Below the pieces are notes generated by a model. It was given only the letters and a program-made list of their open reading frames with translations. It searched no databases and had not been told where the DNA came from. The position numbers and the translations under genes are program-made. Below, one piece after another: positions 44,078 through 53,358 of a stretch of 64,000 nucleotides of DNA. The DNA is taken from assembly GCA_026706385.1 (NCBI GenBank), contig JAPOYV010000040.1, positions 36,619 to 100,618 on the forward strand. The letters run 5' to 3'. This DNA is from Gammaproteobacteria bacterium (lineage in GTDB: Bacteria; Pseudomonadota; Gammaproteobacteria; Pseudomonadales; Azotimanducaceae). How positions within the stretch are numbered: position 1 is the first letter of the stretch; every line of letters starts with the position of its first letter.

Positions 44078-45103
44078 CTAGTTCCGGTGACCAGCGGGGG
44101 AGTGAGGTATCTCTCCGGCGAGGCTGTGGACAAACCGGAGTTTCGCGGTCGTACCGTTCGACATGCTGAACGGATAGGCGTCGTCCAGCCCCAGGCTGTT
44201 GTTCAGGTCGTTCACCACTCCCGCCACCGCTTGCCAGTCCTCAAGCATTGAGCCAAACGTCGGCTTGTCGGCGAACGGATTGCGGATCCGTCGTGCACCG
44301 ATAGCCAGTCCATCCTCCGAAGCCGTCTGCAACGTATCCGCCATGTGCAGGTAGTGCGCCCAGCACTCCGCGAAGTCCTCCAGGGGATGCGATGCCGCAT
44401 AGGCGTTGATGAAACTTGCCTGCCAATCCGCTGGCGGACCGTCCCGGTAGTAGGTCTCCAGCGCTTCCCGGTATGGCTTGCGCTCATCGCCAAACACCTC
44501 GCGGAACTCGCTCGGGTCGTCCTTCACCAGCCGCTGCCAATAGTAGTGGCCCGACTCGTGGCGGAAATGCCCGAGGAGCGTTCGATAGGACTCGTTCATC
44601 GCCATCCGCATGCGTTCGCGCAGGTGCGGATCGGCTTCCAGTAGGTTGATCGTGATGAGGCCTTCCAAGTGCCCGGTGACGACCGCTTCGTCGGCTGCCG
44701 GATCCAGGTCGACGCCGTCTAGGCGTGCGTCGGCTAGGATGTGGAACGCGAGGCCGTCCTTGCGATCGTCACGGCCCTCCACGGGCAGCCCCAAAGCGAG
44801 CAAAGTGAACAGCAAGCGCCGCTTCGCTTTCTCCACTTCGTAGTAGAGCTTGATCCGCCGGCGGTCCGACAGGTCCGGGACGATCTCGTTCAGGGCGCAC
44901 GCCTTGCAGAACGGATCACCCGGCGCAGACACCAGCCAGTTGCAGGTCTTCAGTGCAACGCGGTTGGTGCAATGCTGGTCCCCCGGGCGTACGGGCCGCA
45001 GCGCCAGTTGCTCGACATCGAACGCCAGCTCTCGCCCACAAGCGAGACAGCGGTCGTTCTCGAAGTAGATCCGGTTGCCGCAGGTGCAGCTAAACGACCG
45101 CAC
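44078..45103 (-). CDS. Zinc-ribbon metallopeptidase (DUF2248 type)
   Basis: 341 residues. The N-terminus has a zinc ribbon (C6, C8, C19, C22) and a second Cys cluster (C45, C54, C66, C69). The catalytic HESGH is at residues 182-186 (H182, E183, H186), with the third ligand side in 'DFAECWAHYLH'. This matches the putative zinc-binding metallopeptidase family with an N-terminal ribbon. Cytoplasmic (no signal peptide). Physiological substrate unknown. Same strand as the molybdenum hydroxylase upstream but separated by about 80 bp that carry a hairpin repeat. Confidence 0.85.
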   Translation of the reverse strand: MRSFSCTCGNRIYFENDRCLACGRELAFDVEQLALRPVRPGDQHCTNRVALKTCNWLVSAPGDPFCKACALNEIVPDLSDRRRIKLYYEVEKAKRRLLFTLLALGLPVEGRDDRKDGLAFHILADARLDGVDLDPAADEAVVTGHLEGLITINLLEADPHLRERMRMAMNESYRTLLGHFRHESGHYYWQRLVKDDPSEFREVFGDERKPYREALETYYRDGPPADWQASFINAYAASHPLEDFAECWAHYLHMADTLQTASEDGLAIGARRIRNPFADKPTFGSMLEDWQAVAGVVNDLNNSLGLDDAYPFSMSNGTTAKLRFVHSLAGEIPHSPAGHRN

Positions 45104-45150
45104 GGTGTGTGGGGTTCACGCTTGGGTCGGGGTTGGCGAGGTCAGGGGAT

Positions 45151-45168
45151 GCGGACGGGGACGTCCGC
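45151..45168 (+). repeat. GGA-loop hairpin repeat, copy 3
   Basis: GCGGACGGGGACGTCCGC: perfect 7-bp stem, loop GGGA, tail GCGCACC. Lies 16 bp from the stop of the molybdenum hydroxylase gene and 48 bp from the metallopeptidase start. Confidence 0.75.
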
Positions 45169-45183
45169 GCACCCTGGTCACCC

Positions 45184-47439
45184 TCAGCCGCTACCGTTTC
45201 CGCCGTTGTCGATGGCTTCCAGCACCCGGGGCGGCGACAATGGCAGCTCCGTCATGCGGATGCCGATCGCGTGGCTGACCGCGTTGCCGACCGCCGCCAA
45301 GGGCGCGACGATGGGCGTTTCGCCGCAGCCGCGCACGCCGTACGGATGCGTGGGGTTCGCCACCTCGATGATCTCCGTGTCGATCATCGGCAGGTCCGAG
45401 GCCACCGGGACGCGGTAGTCCAGGAAGCCCGGGTTCTCGAGAACGCCGTCCGCGTCGTAGATGTACTCCTCGTTCAACGCCCAGCCGATGCCTTGTACCG
45501 CGCCGCCCTGCATCTGGCCTTCCACATAGTCCGGGTGGATGGCCTTGCCGGCGTCCTGGATGGCCGTGAAGCTGTTCACCGTGGCGCGGCCGGTTTCCCG
45601 GTCCACGTGCACGTCGGCCATGTTGACGGAGAACGCAGGGCCCGGGCCTTGCGCATTCAACGCCGCCCGTCCGGAGATAGGGCCGCCGGTGCGGGCTGAG
45701 TTGCGGGCGATCTCGGCGAGCGACAGGGGCTCGGCGTCCACGTTGACGCCCGGTGCGGGGCGCGCCTCGCCATCGGACCACTCCACCTGTTCCTCGTCGA
45801 TGCCCCAGGTCAGCGCCGCGCGGGACTTGAGCTGGACGATCACGTCCTCGCAGGCGCGGATCACCGCCATGCCGGTGGCGAACGTGGTGCGGCTGCCGCC
45901 GGTCGTCGCGCAGTAGCCGGTGCTGTCGGTGTCGGCGACGCGGATACGGATGCGCTCGTAGGGCACGCCCAGGGTCTCCGCCGCCATGAGCGCCATCGAC
46001 GCGCGGCTGCCGCCGATGTCGGGGCTGCCTTCGACGATCTTCACCATGCCCGTGTCGGCGATGTGTACCTCCGCACTCGACTGGTTGCCACCGTTGAACC
46101 AGAAACCGACGGCAATCCCTCGACCCTCGGCTTCGCCTAGCGGCCTCTTATAGTTCGGGTGCGCCTTGGCGGCGTTCAGGCAGTCGGTCAGGCCGATCGC
46201 GCCGAACGTGGGGCCGTAGGCGGCGTGCGTGCCTTTTTTGGCGGCATTCTTGAGCCGGAAGTCGATGGGGTCCATGCCCAGCTTCTCCGCGAGTTCGTCG
46301 AGTACGCATTCGCCGGCGAACATGGACTGCGGCGCGCCGGGCGCGCGGTAGGCGGCGACGCGCGGCCGGTTGACGACCACCTCGTAGCCCTCGATGAGCA
46401 CGTCCGCCACGTCGTAGGGCGCGAACATGCACATGGCGCCGGCGCCGAGCGGGCTGCCCGGATAGGCGCCCGCTTCGTAGATGAGCTTGGCATACATGGC
46501 GACGATGGTGCCGTCGCGCTTGCAGCCGATCTTCGCGGTGTTGACCGTGCCGGACGCCGGGCCTGTGGCGCGGAACACGTCCTCGCGGGTCATCACCATC
46601 TTCACCGGGCGGCCGCTCTTCTGCGAAAGCTTGAGCGCGAGCGGTTCGAGGTAGATGGTGGTCTTGCCGCCGAAGCCGCCGCCGATTTCGCTCGCGATGA
46701 CGCGGATGTCGCCCTCGTCCATGCCCATCGCCATCGCGGTCATGGAACGCACGCCGAAGTGGCCCTGCGTGGGACACCAAATGGTGGCTTGGCCGTCCTC
46801 GTTGAAGTTGCCGACGCAGGCATGGGGTTCGATGTAGCCCTGGTGCACCATGGGCGTCGTGAACGTGCGTTCCACGATCACATCGGCCTTGGCGAACGCG
46901 GCTTCCACGTCGCCCTTGGAGATGACCTGCTTCTTGACCAGGTTGGACGGCGACTCGGGGGTCTCGGGCAGTCCCTCCGTGAACAGGTCGTCGTGCAGGA
47001 CCGGAGCGTCCGGCGCCATGGCAGCTAAGGCGTCCGTGACCGCATCGAGCACCTCGTAGTTGACCACGACAGCCGCGGCGGCTGCTTCCGCGGCTTGATT
47101 GGACGTTGCCGCGACCGCAGCGACCGCGTGGCCGTGGTAGAGGACCTTGTCGCTAGCCAGCAGGTTGTCGTTGAAGCCCTTTCGCCGCCAGCTCATCTGC
47201 TTGCGGTCCGGGAAATCGTCCGCGGTGACCACCGCAAGCACGCCAGGCATCGCCTCGGCCGCGCTGGTGTCGATGCTCACGATGCGCGCATGCGCATGCG
47301 GACTGCGGACGACCTTGCCGAAGAGCATGCCCGGCAGGGCGTGGTCGGCGCCGAAGTTGGCGCGGCCGGTGACTTTCTCCAACCCGTCCGGTCTGACGGG
47401 GCGGGTGCCGATGTACTTGAGTCCTGCGGCGGCGCTCAT
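45184..47439 (-). CDS. Xanthine-dehydrogenase-family molybdopterin-binding large subunit (solitary)
   Basis: 751 residues; AAGGAG precedes the ATG. N-terminal domain: 'GRANFGADHALPGMLFGKVVRSPHAHA' (residues 25-51). Molybdopterin contacts: 'GGGFGGKTTIYLEPLA' and 'RAPGAPQSMFAGE'. The C-terminal 'GVRGCGETPIVAPLAAVGNA' supplies the active-site Glu (G-C-G-E instead of the usual G-V-G-E). The family hydroxylates heteroaromatics, aldehydes or CO using a molybdenum-cytosine cofactor. Normally FAD and [2Fe-2S] subunits are encoded beside it; neither is present within several kb on either side. It is 78 bp from the divergent M32 gene. Electron partner must be elsewhere. Confidence 0.88.
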   Translation of the reverse strand: MSAAAGLKYIGTRPVRPDGLEKVTGRANFGADHALPGMLFGKVVRSPHAHARIVSIDTSAAEAMPGVLAVVTADDFPDRKQMSWRRKGFNDNLLASDKVLYHGHAVAAVAATSNQAAEAAAAAVVVNYEVLDAVTDALAAMAPDAPVLHDDLFTEGLPETPESPSNLVKKQVISKGDVEAAFAKADVIVERTFTTPMVHQGYIEPHACVGNFNEDGQATIWCPTQGHFGVRSMTAMAMGMDEGDIRVIASEIGGGFGGKTTIYLEPLALKLSQKSGRPVKMVMTREDVFRATGPASGTVNTAKIGCKRDGTIVAMYAKLIYEAGAYPGSPLGAGAMCMFAPYDVADVLIEGYEVVVNRPRVAAYRAPGAPQSMFAGECVLDELAEKLGMDPIDFRLKNAAKKGTHAAYGPTFGAIGLTDCLNAAKAHPNYKRPLGEAEGRGIAVGFWFNGGNQSSAEVHIADTGMVKIVEGSPDIGGSRASMALMAAETLGVPYERIRIRVADTDSTGYCATTGGSRTTFATGMAVIRACEDVIVQLKSRAALTWGIDEEQVEWSDGEARPAPGVNVDAEPLSLAEIARNSARTGGPISGRAALNAQGPGPAFSVNMADVHVDRETGRATVNSFTAIQDAGKAIHPDYVEGQMQGGAVQGIGWALNEEYIYDADGVLENPGFLDYRVPVASDLPMIDTEIIEVANPTHPYGVRGCGETPIVAPLAAVGNAVSHAIGIRMTELPLSPPRVLEAIDNGGNGSG

Positions 47440-47517
47440 GCAAGCTTCTCCTTCCCTGCGCGGTCAAGCCGCTAACTATACGATGGAAAACTGCCACCTC
47501 GCGACGCGACGGGTTCG

Positions 47518-48991
<1,474 letters not shown>

Positions 48992-49008
<17 letters not shown>

Positions 49009-49855
49009 CAGCCCGCATGCGCTCGAGGCGTTCGTCCGCGACCACGCCCCGCTGTTCGTACTGACCGGCGCGGGCTTGAGCACCGCGTCGGGCATTGCCG
49101 ACTACCGCGGTCGCGACGGTCGCTGGAAGCGCACGCAGCCGGTGCTGTACCGCGACTTCGTACGCTTTGAGCCCAGCCGCCAACGCTACTGGGCGCGCGG
49201 CTTCGCGGGCTGGCCATCGTTCCGCGATGCCGAACCGAACGCGGGTCACCACGCCTTGGCGGCGCTGGAGGAGGCCGGGTTCGTCAAGTCGGTGGTCACC
49301 CAGAACGTCGACGGATTGCATCAACGCGCTCGCCACCGCGCCGTCATCGACCTCCACGGCCGCCTCGACCGGGTGGTCTGCCTGGACTGCGGAGCGTCCG
49401 AAAGCCGCGACCGTGTCCAGGAACGGCTGGGGAGCGCCAACCCGTGGCTCCGCGACATTCGCGTCGACCGACAGGCGCTGCGCGCGGACGGCGACGCCGA
49501 ACTGCCGGCACTCGATCTCAAGAGGATGCGCACGCCCCGCTGCCCGGTCTGCAACGGCGTCGTCAAACCGGATGTCGTCTTCTTCGGCGAGAACGTGCCC
49601 AAGAAGCGCGTCGACGACGCAATGACGGCGCTCGAACAGTGCCGCGGTGTGCTGATCGTCGGATCGTCCCTTGCGGTCTATTCCGGCTTCCGCTTCTGCC
49701 GGCGCGCACGGGAGTTGGAGTTGCCGATGGCCGCAATCAACGACGGAGTAACGCGTGCCGACGAGTTCCTGGTGGTCAAGGACAGCGGGCCTTGCGCGGA
49801 CGTGCTGTCGCGACTGGCCGAGGAAGCGCGCTGCGCGGAGCCGACTCAGCCATGA
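48992..49855 (+). CDS. Sir2-family NAD-dependent protein deacylase
   Basis: About 287 residues. NAD-binding 'LTGAGLSTASGIADYRG', catalytic region 'TQNVDGLHQRA' with the His of 'DLHGRLDRV', zinc cysteines C-L-D-C and C-P-V-C, and late 'GSSLAVYSGFRF' are all present. The start is unresolved: TTG 49076 is the first standard start but falls inside the GAGxS motif. The frame is open back to 48983 with no ATG/GTG/TTG (ATC 48992 and ACG 48998 are the only near-cognates), overlapping the end of the M32 gene. Either an unusual start is used by coupling or a sequence error hides the ATG. The start given is the near-cognate ATC 48992. Stop overlaps the cupin ATG by 4 bp. Confidence 0.8.
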
Positions 49856-50216
49856 TCACAAAGCAGAATCTCGCGGACGGTTTCGCCACGTTTCGAGAGC
49901 CCTGGTCGCCTAGGGTGGCCGGCGACATCAACGACATGCAGATCAAGCTCGCCAAGCTCGAAGGCGCCTTCGTGTGGCACAGCCACGCCGCGGAAGATGA
50001 GCTTTTCCTGGTCGTGTCGGGCCGGCTCCGAATGGAGTTCCGCGACCAAGAGGCCCAGGTGCTCGAACCGGGAGAGTTCATCATCGTCCCGCACGGTACG
50101 GAGCACAGACCGTAGCCGAGAAGCCCTGCGAGGTCGTGCTATTGGAGCCGAAGACAACGCTCAACACCGGCGATGTCGTCAATGAACGAACCGTCAGGCG
50201 TCTGAAGCGAGTCTAG
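49852..50216 (+). pseudogene. Cupin-domain protein interrupted by a -1 frameshift
   Basis: ATG 49852 overlaps the sirtuin stop (ATGA). The first frame reads a small cupin: 'FVWHSHAAEDELFLVVSGR' with the two metal His and Glu, then 'LEPGEFIIVPHGTEHRP', and hits TAG at 50113-50115. Continuing in the +1 frame from GTA (50112) restores the usual C-terminus 'VAEKPCEVVLLEPKTTLNTG ... NERTV', ending at TAG 50214-50216. The family normally joins E-H-[RK]-P directly to V-A-E, so one base (a G in C-C-G-G-T-A) appears to be missing. All metal-binding residues lie before the break, so the truncated product might still fold. Could be a sequencing or assembly error. Confidence 0.8.
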
Positions 50217-50251
50217 CGGACGCGAACGGCAAGCCGTTCGGGGACGTCCGC
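50216..50251 (+). repeat. GGA-loop hairpin repeat, copy 4, with a nested hairpin
   Basis: Arms GCGGACG (50216-50222) and CGTCCGC (50245-50251) are those of the 18-bp repeat. A perfect 8-bp hairpin CGAACGGC-AA-GCCGTTCG (50223-50240) is nested before the GGGA loop. Sits between the convergent cupin and SDR genes, where it may serve as a two-way transcript end. Confidence 0.6.
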
Positions 50252-50257
50252 GGACCG

Positions 50258-51106
50258 TCAGGGGTCGTTCTCCAACTCCGACCCGTCGAAGTCCGCGAGG
50301 ATCCGCTCGAAGCGTTCCCGGATGCGATGCTGCGAACTGGCATGGGTGAAGATGTACGCCTTGTTGCGGCGGATGCCGTTCAGCACCATCTCGCCGATGC
50401 CGTCGATGCTGATTCCGCGCGAGAAGAGTGCGGCGATCTCTTGCCCGCGGCGCACGGCCTCAGGGCCGCGGGGCTGGGGCTTTCCGTACCTGGCGGGGCG
50501 GTTGCGCCCGGATTGGAGGATGCGCGTGTCGACGATGTACGGGCATAGCGCCGAGACGCCGATGCTGAACGGCTCGAGTTCCGCGCGCGTCGTCTCCGAG
50601 ATGGCCACCACGGCGTACTTCGATGCCCCGTACACCGAGCCGCCGGGATTCGTCCACAGACCCATCACCGACGCGGTGTTGACGATGTGCCCGTCGCCGC
50701 CGTCACGGATGGTGTCCTTGATGATCGGGACGTACGTGCGCATGCCGTTGACGACGCCGTAGAGGTTGACGCCGAGCACCCACTGCCAGTCCTGCTCCGT
50801 GGCCTCGTCGATCGGCCCGCCTGCGCCGACGCCCGCGTTGTTGCAGACGATGTGCACGCCGCCGAAGTCGTTGCGCACCCGGCCGGCAACGTCCTCGACT
50901 TGCGCGGCATCGCTCACATCGCACCGGTAGCGACGCACATCGACATTGGCGGTTTCGAACTCAGCGTGCGCCTTGGACAGCGCCTCGTCCTCGACGTCGA
51001 GCATCGCAACGTGCGCGCCGGCCCCGGTGAGCGCACGCGTCATACCAAGACCGATGCCCGAGGCCGCACCAGTCACCACGGCCACCTTGTTCTGAACGGT
51101 TTCCAC
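50258..51106 (-). CDS. Short-chain dehydrogenase/reductase
   Basis: 282 residues. NAD(P)-binding TGAASGIG at 12-19, 'CNNAGVG' at 88-94, catalytic S146, Y159 and K163 ('SVYGASKYAV'). D37 after strand 2 ('AMLDVED') favours NAD over NADP. Classical SDR with a slightly long C-terminus ('IFTHASSQHRIRERFERIL', residues about 252-270) typical of SDRs annotated as acting on hydroxy-lipids or steroids. Convergent with the cupin gene; divergent from PhyH copy 3, 73 bp away, so the oxidoreductase and dioxygenase may share a pathway. Confidence 0.88.
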   Translation of the reverse strand: METVQNKVAVVTGAASGIGLGMTRALTGAGAHVAMLDVEDEALSKAHAEFETANVDVRRYRCDVSDAAQVEDVAGRVRNDFGGVHIVCNNAGVGAGGPIDEATEQDWQWVLGVNLYGVVNGMRTYVPIIKDTIRDGGDGHIVNTASVMGLWTNPGGSVYGASKYAVVAISETTRAELEPFSIGVSALCPYIVDTRILQSGRNRPARYGKPQPRGPEAVRRGQEIAALFSRGISIDGIGEMVLNGIRRNKAYIFTHASSQHRIRERFERILADFDGSELENDP

Positions 51107-51179
51107 CGGTCCCCCTCCACGTTGGCAAAGGCGTAGATGCTACGCTAGCGAGGTCATTGATCAACGCCAGACCAGGCCC

Positions 51180-52274
51180 ATGCAAGAGTCGCTCACCCTC
51201 GAACAGAAACGCGCGCTGTACCGGGACGGCTACGTGATCGTCCGCAATGCGGTACCGGAACACCTGGTCGCCGCGGCCAAGCGGCGCATCGAAGGCGGGG
51301 AGGGCCTGCTGTCGAAGGCCACCGAGATGACCGATCTCGTCAGCAAGTCGAGCATCACGCCGATTGTCCACGAGGCGATGGGCTACTTCGACCCGCCGAT
51401 CGCAGCCCAGGTGGGCGTACGCCCGGTGGGGAAGCCCGGGGACCACTTCAACAACCTCGGTTACCGCGAGCGCGACATGCCGTACTACGCGGCCGAGCCG
51501 CACGTCGACGGCAGCATGACCATCCGGATTCCGCAGGATGTCCAGGAGGGGTCGCCCGACGAGATCTACCGCCGCTACATCGCCACAGGGCCGAAGGGCG
51601 ACTTAGGACGGAGCCCGGAGGTGATCGGTCACAATATGGTGCCGATGTTCGAGGACCCCCGCATGACGCTCGGGCTCGGCAGTTTCACCGCGTTCGTCTT
51701 CGTGTGCCTCAACGACCAGTCTGTCGAAGGCCGCGGGCAGACCGCGCTGCTACGCGGTGCCCACCATGCCGTCGAGCGGTTCTTCCGCTGGCAACGCGAC
51801 ACCAACAACCACCTGGGCGTCGAGGGTCCGGGGTGGCCGCGACTCGACCACGACGTGCCGAACCGGTGCGGCCTGATCTATCTCCCCCAGGCCGTCCAAG
51901 ACCAGTTCATCGACGACGATTCCGAGTCCACGCCCGACGGCCGGCGCTGGCCCCGACCCACGCAGATCCTGATGGAGCCGGGCGATGCCTGCATTACCGT
52001 CTACCAGATTCCGCACTCCGGCACGCGAAACGAGGGGGTCGAGCCGCGGCAGAGCATCATCTTCCGGCTGCGCAACAAGAAGCGCCAACCGAACGTGCTG
52101 GTGAACGGGATCACGGACCACCCGGACCGCGGGCAGCGCGGCGAGTGGCTCGACTTCGAGAAGGGCAACGACCCCTGGCAGCGCTCGAAGTACGCGATGT
52201 GCAACATGTGGCACGAATGGGACGGCATGGGTGACGTGGTGGCACAAGCCGACCGCGAACGAGCGGCCGCCTAA
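51180..52274 (+). CDS. PhyH family dioxygenase, copy 3
   Basis: 364 residues. H108-x-D110 lies in 'EPHVDGSMTIRI' and the distal His is H279 in 'YQIPHSGTRN', followed by an Arg in 'SIIFRLRNKK'. The overall plan and the C-terminal 'DHPDRG' block match copy 2 (11216-12271). The N-terminal 'LEQKRALYRDGYVIVRNAVP' is the usual PhyH start (residues 7-26). Located upstream of a secreted esterase (15-bp gap, AAGGAG present), so the two are likely co-transcribed. Substrate unknown. Confidence 0.82.
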   Translation: MQESLTLEQKRALYRDGYVIVRNAVPEHLVAAAKRRIEGGEGLLSKATEMTDLVSKSSITPIVHEAMGYFDPPIAAQVGVRPVGKPGDHFNNLGYRERDMPYYAAEPHVDGSMTIRIPQDVQEGSPDEIYRRYIATGPKGDLGRSPEVIGHNMVPMFEDPRMTLGLGSFTAFVFVCLNDQSVEGRGQTALLRGAHHAVERFFRWQRDTNNHLGVEGPGWPRLDHDVPNRCGLIYLPQAVQDQFIDDDSESTPDGRRWPRPTQILMEPGDACITVYQIPHSGTRNEGVEPRQSIIFRLRNKKRQPNVLVNGITDHPDRGQRGEWLDFEKGNDPWQRSKYAMCNMWHEWDGMGDVVAQADRERAAA

Positions 52275-52289
52275 GGCAAGGAGACGAAT

Positions 52290-53327
52290 GTGAGAGCAAC
52301 CGTAGTTGGGGTCCTGGCATTGCTGGGGGCGGTCGGCAGCGCGGCCGAGGCCGATTGGCAGATTCCCGCGCGAACGCTTTCATCGCCCCAAGGGGCAAGC
52401 TCGGCGTTGCAGGAAGCCGTGGCGCAGACGCCCGCGCCCCCGGTGACAGAGCGCAAAGCCTTCCAACCATCGTCCGCCGAGGAGTGGCGCGCCATGATCG
52501 CGCAGTTCCCCAACCAGACGGAATTAGAGGCGCTGGCCTCGCAAGCCAATGTCGCCATCGAGGCCGGCAAGATCGGCGGAGTCGCCAGCTATCGGGTCGC
52601 GCCGAACGGCGGCGCCCGGCCACCACACCAGGACCACGTGTTCCTCTACATTCACGGCGGCGCCTACGTGTTCGGTGGCGGGGACGCCGCGGTGCCCGAG
52701 GCGGCGGTCATTTCCGCATTCGCCGGAATCCCCTCGGTTGCCGTGGACTACCGCATGCCGCCGGATCACCCGTTCCCGGCCGCGGTCGACGACGTGGTGG
52801 CCGTTTACCGCGAGTTGCTTGAAGACCATGCGCCGGGCCAGATCGCCATCGGCGGCACGTCGGCGGGTGGCGGACTCTCGTTGGCGGCCATCCACCAGTT
52901 CAAGGCGCTGGAGTTGCCCGTCCCGGGCGCCGTCTACCTCGGAACGCCGTGGGCCGATCTCACCGACACCAGCGACTCCTTGCACACCCTCGAGGGCATC
53001 GACCGCATTCTCGTGACCTACGACGGGATGCTGGCCTCCGCTGCCAAACTGTACGCGGCTGGCACACCCTTGACCGATCCGCTGATCTCGCCGGTCTACG
53101 GCGACTTCACCGGCTTTCCGCCGACCTACCTGGTCACCGGCACCCGCGACATGCTGCTCAGCGACACCGCGCGCGTCCACCGGAAACTCAAGGCCGCCGG
53201 CGTCGTCGCCGACCTCAACGTCTACGAGGGGCTGTCGCACGCCGAATACATGATGCTCGTCGGCTCGCCGGAGAACCTGCAGACTTACGGCGAGCTGGCA
53301 CAGTTCCTAGCCGCGCACTTGGAGTAG
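52290..53327 (+). CDS. Exported alpha/beta hydrolase of the hormone-sensitive-lipase (steryl acetyl hydrolase) type
   Basis: 345 residues from GTG 52290 with AAGGAG upstream. Residues 1-20 are a signal peptide ('VVGVLALLGAVGSAAEA'). The HSL-type oxyanion motif H-G-G-A-Y is in 'LYIHGGAYVFGGG', the nucleophile in 'GGTSAGGGLS', the Asp in the 'TGTRDMLL' turn and the His in 'EGLSHAEYM'. The family hydrolyses short esters. Periplasmic or secreted location. It precedes the amylase gene with a 31-bp gap in the same direction. Confidence 0.87.
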   Translation: MRATVVGVLALLGAVGSAAEADWQIPARTLSSPQGASSALQEAVAQTPAPPVTERKAFQPSSAEEWRAMIAQFPNQTELEALASQANVAIEAGKIGGVASYRVAPNGGARPPHQDHVFLYIHGGAYVFGGGDAAVPEAAVISAFAGIPSVAVDYRMPPDHPFPAAVDDVVAVYRELLEDHAPGQIAIGGTSAGGGLSLAAIHQFKALELPVPGAVYLGTPWADLTDTSDSLHTLEGIDRILVTYDGMLASAAKLYAAGTPLTDPLISPVYGDFTGFPPTYLVTGTRDMLLSDTARVHRKLKAAGVVADLNVYEGLSHAEYMMLVGSPENLQTYGELAQFLAAHLE

Positions 53328-53358
53328 GTGGACCTCAGGGTGCGCCCGAGTACACCCG

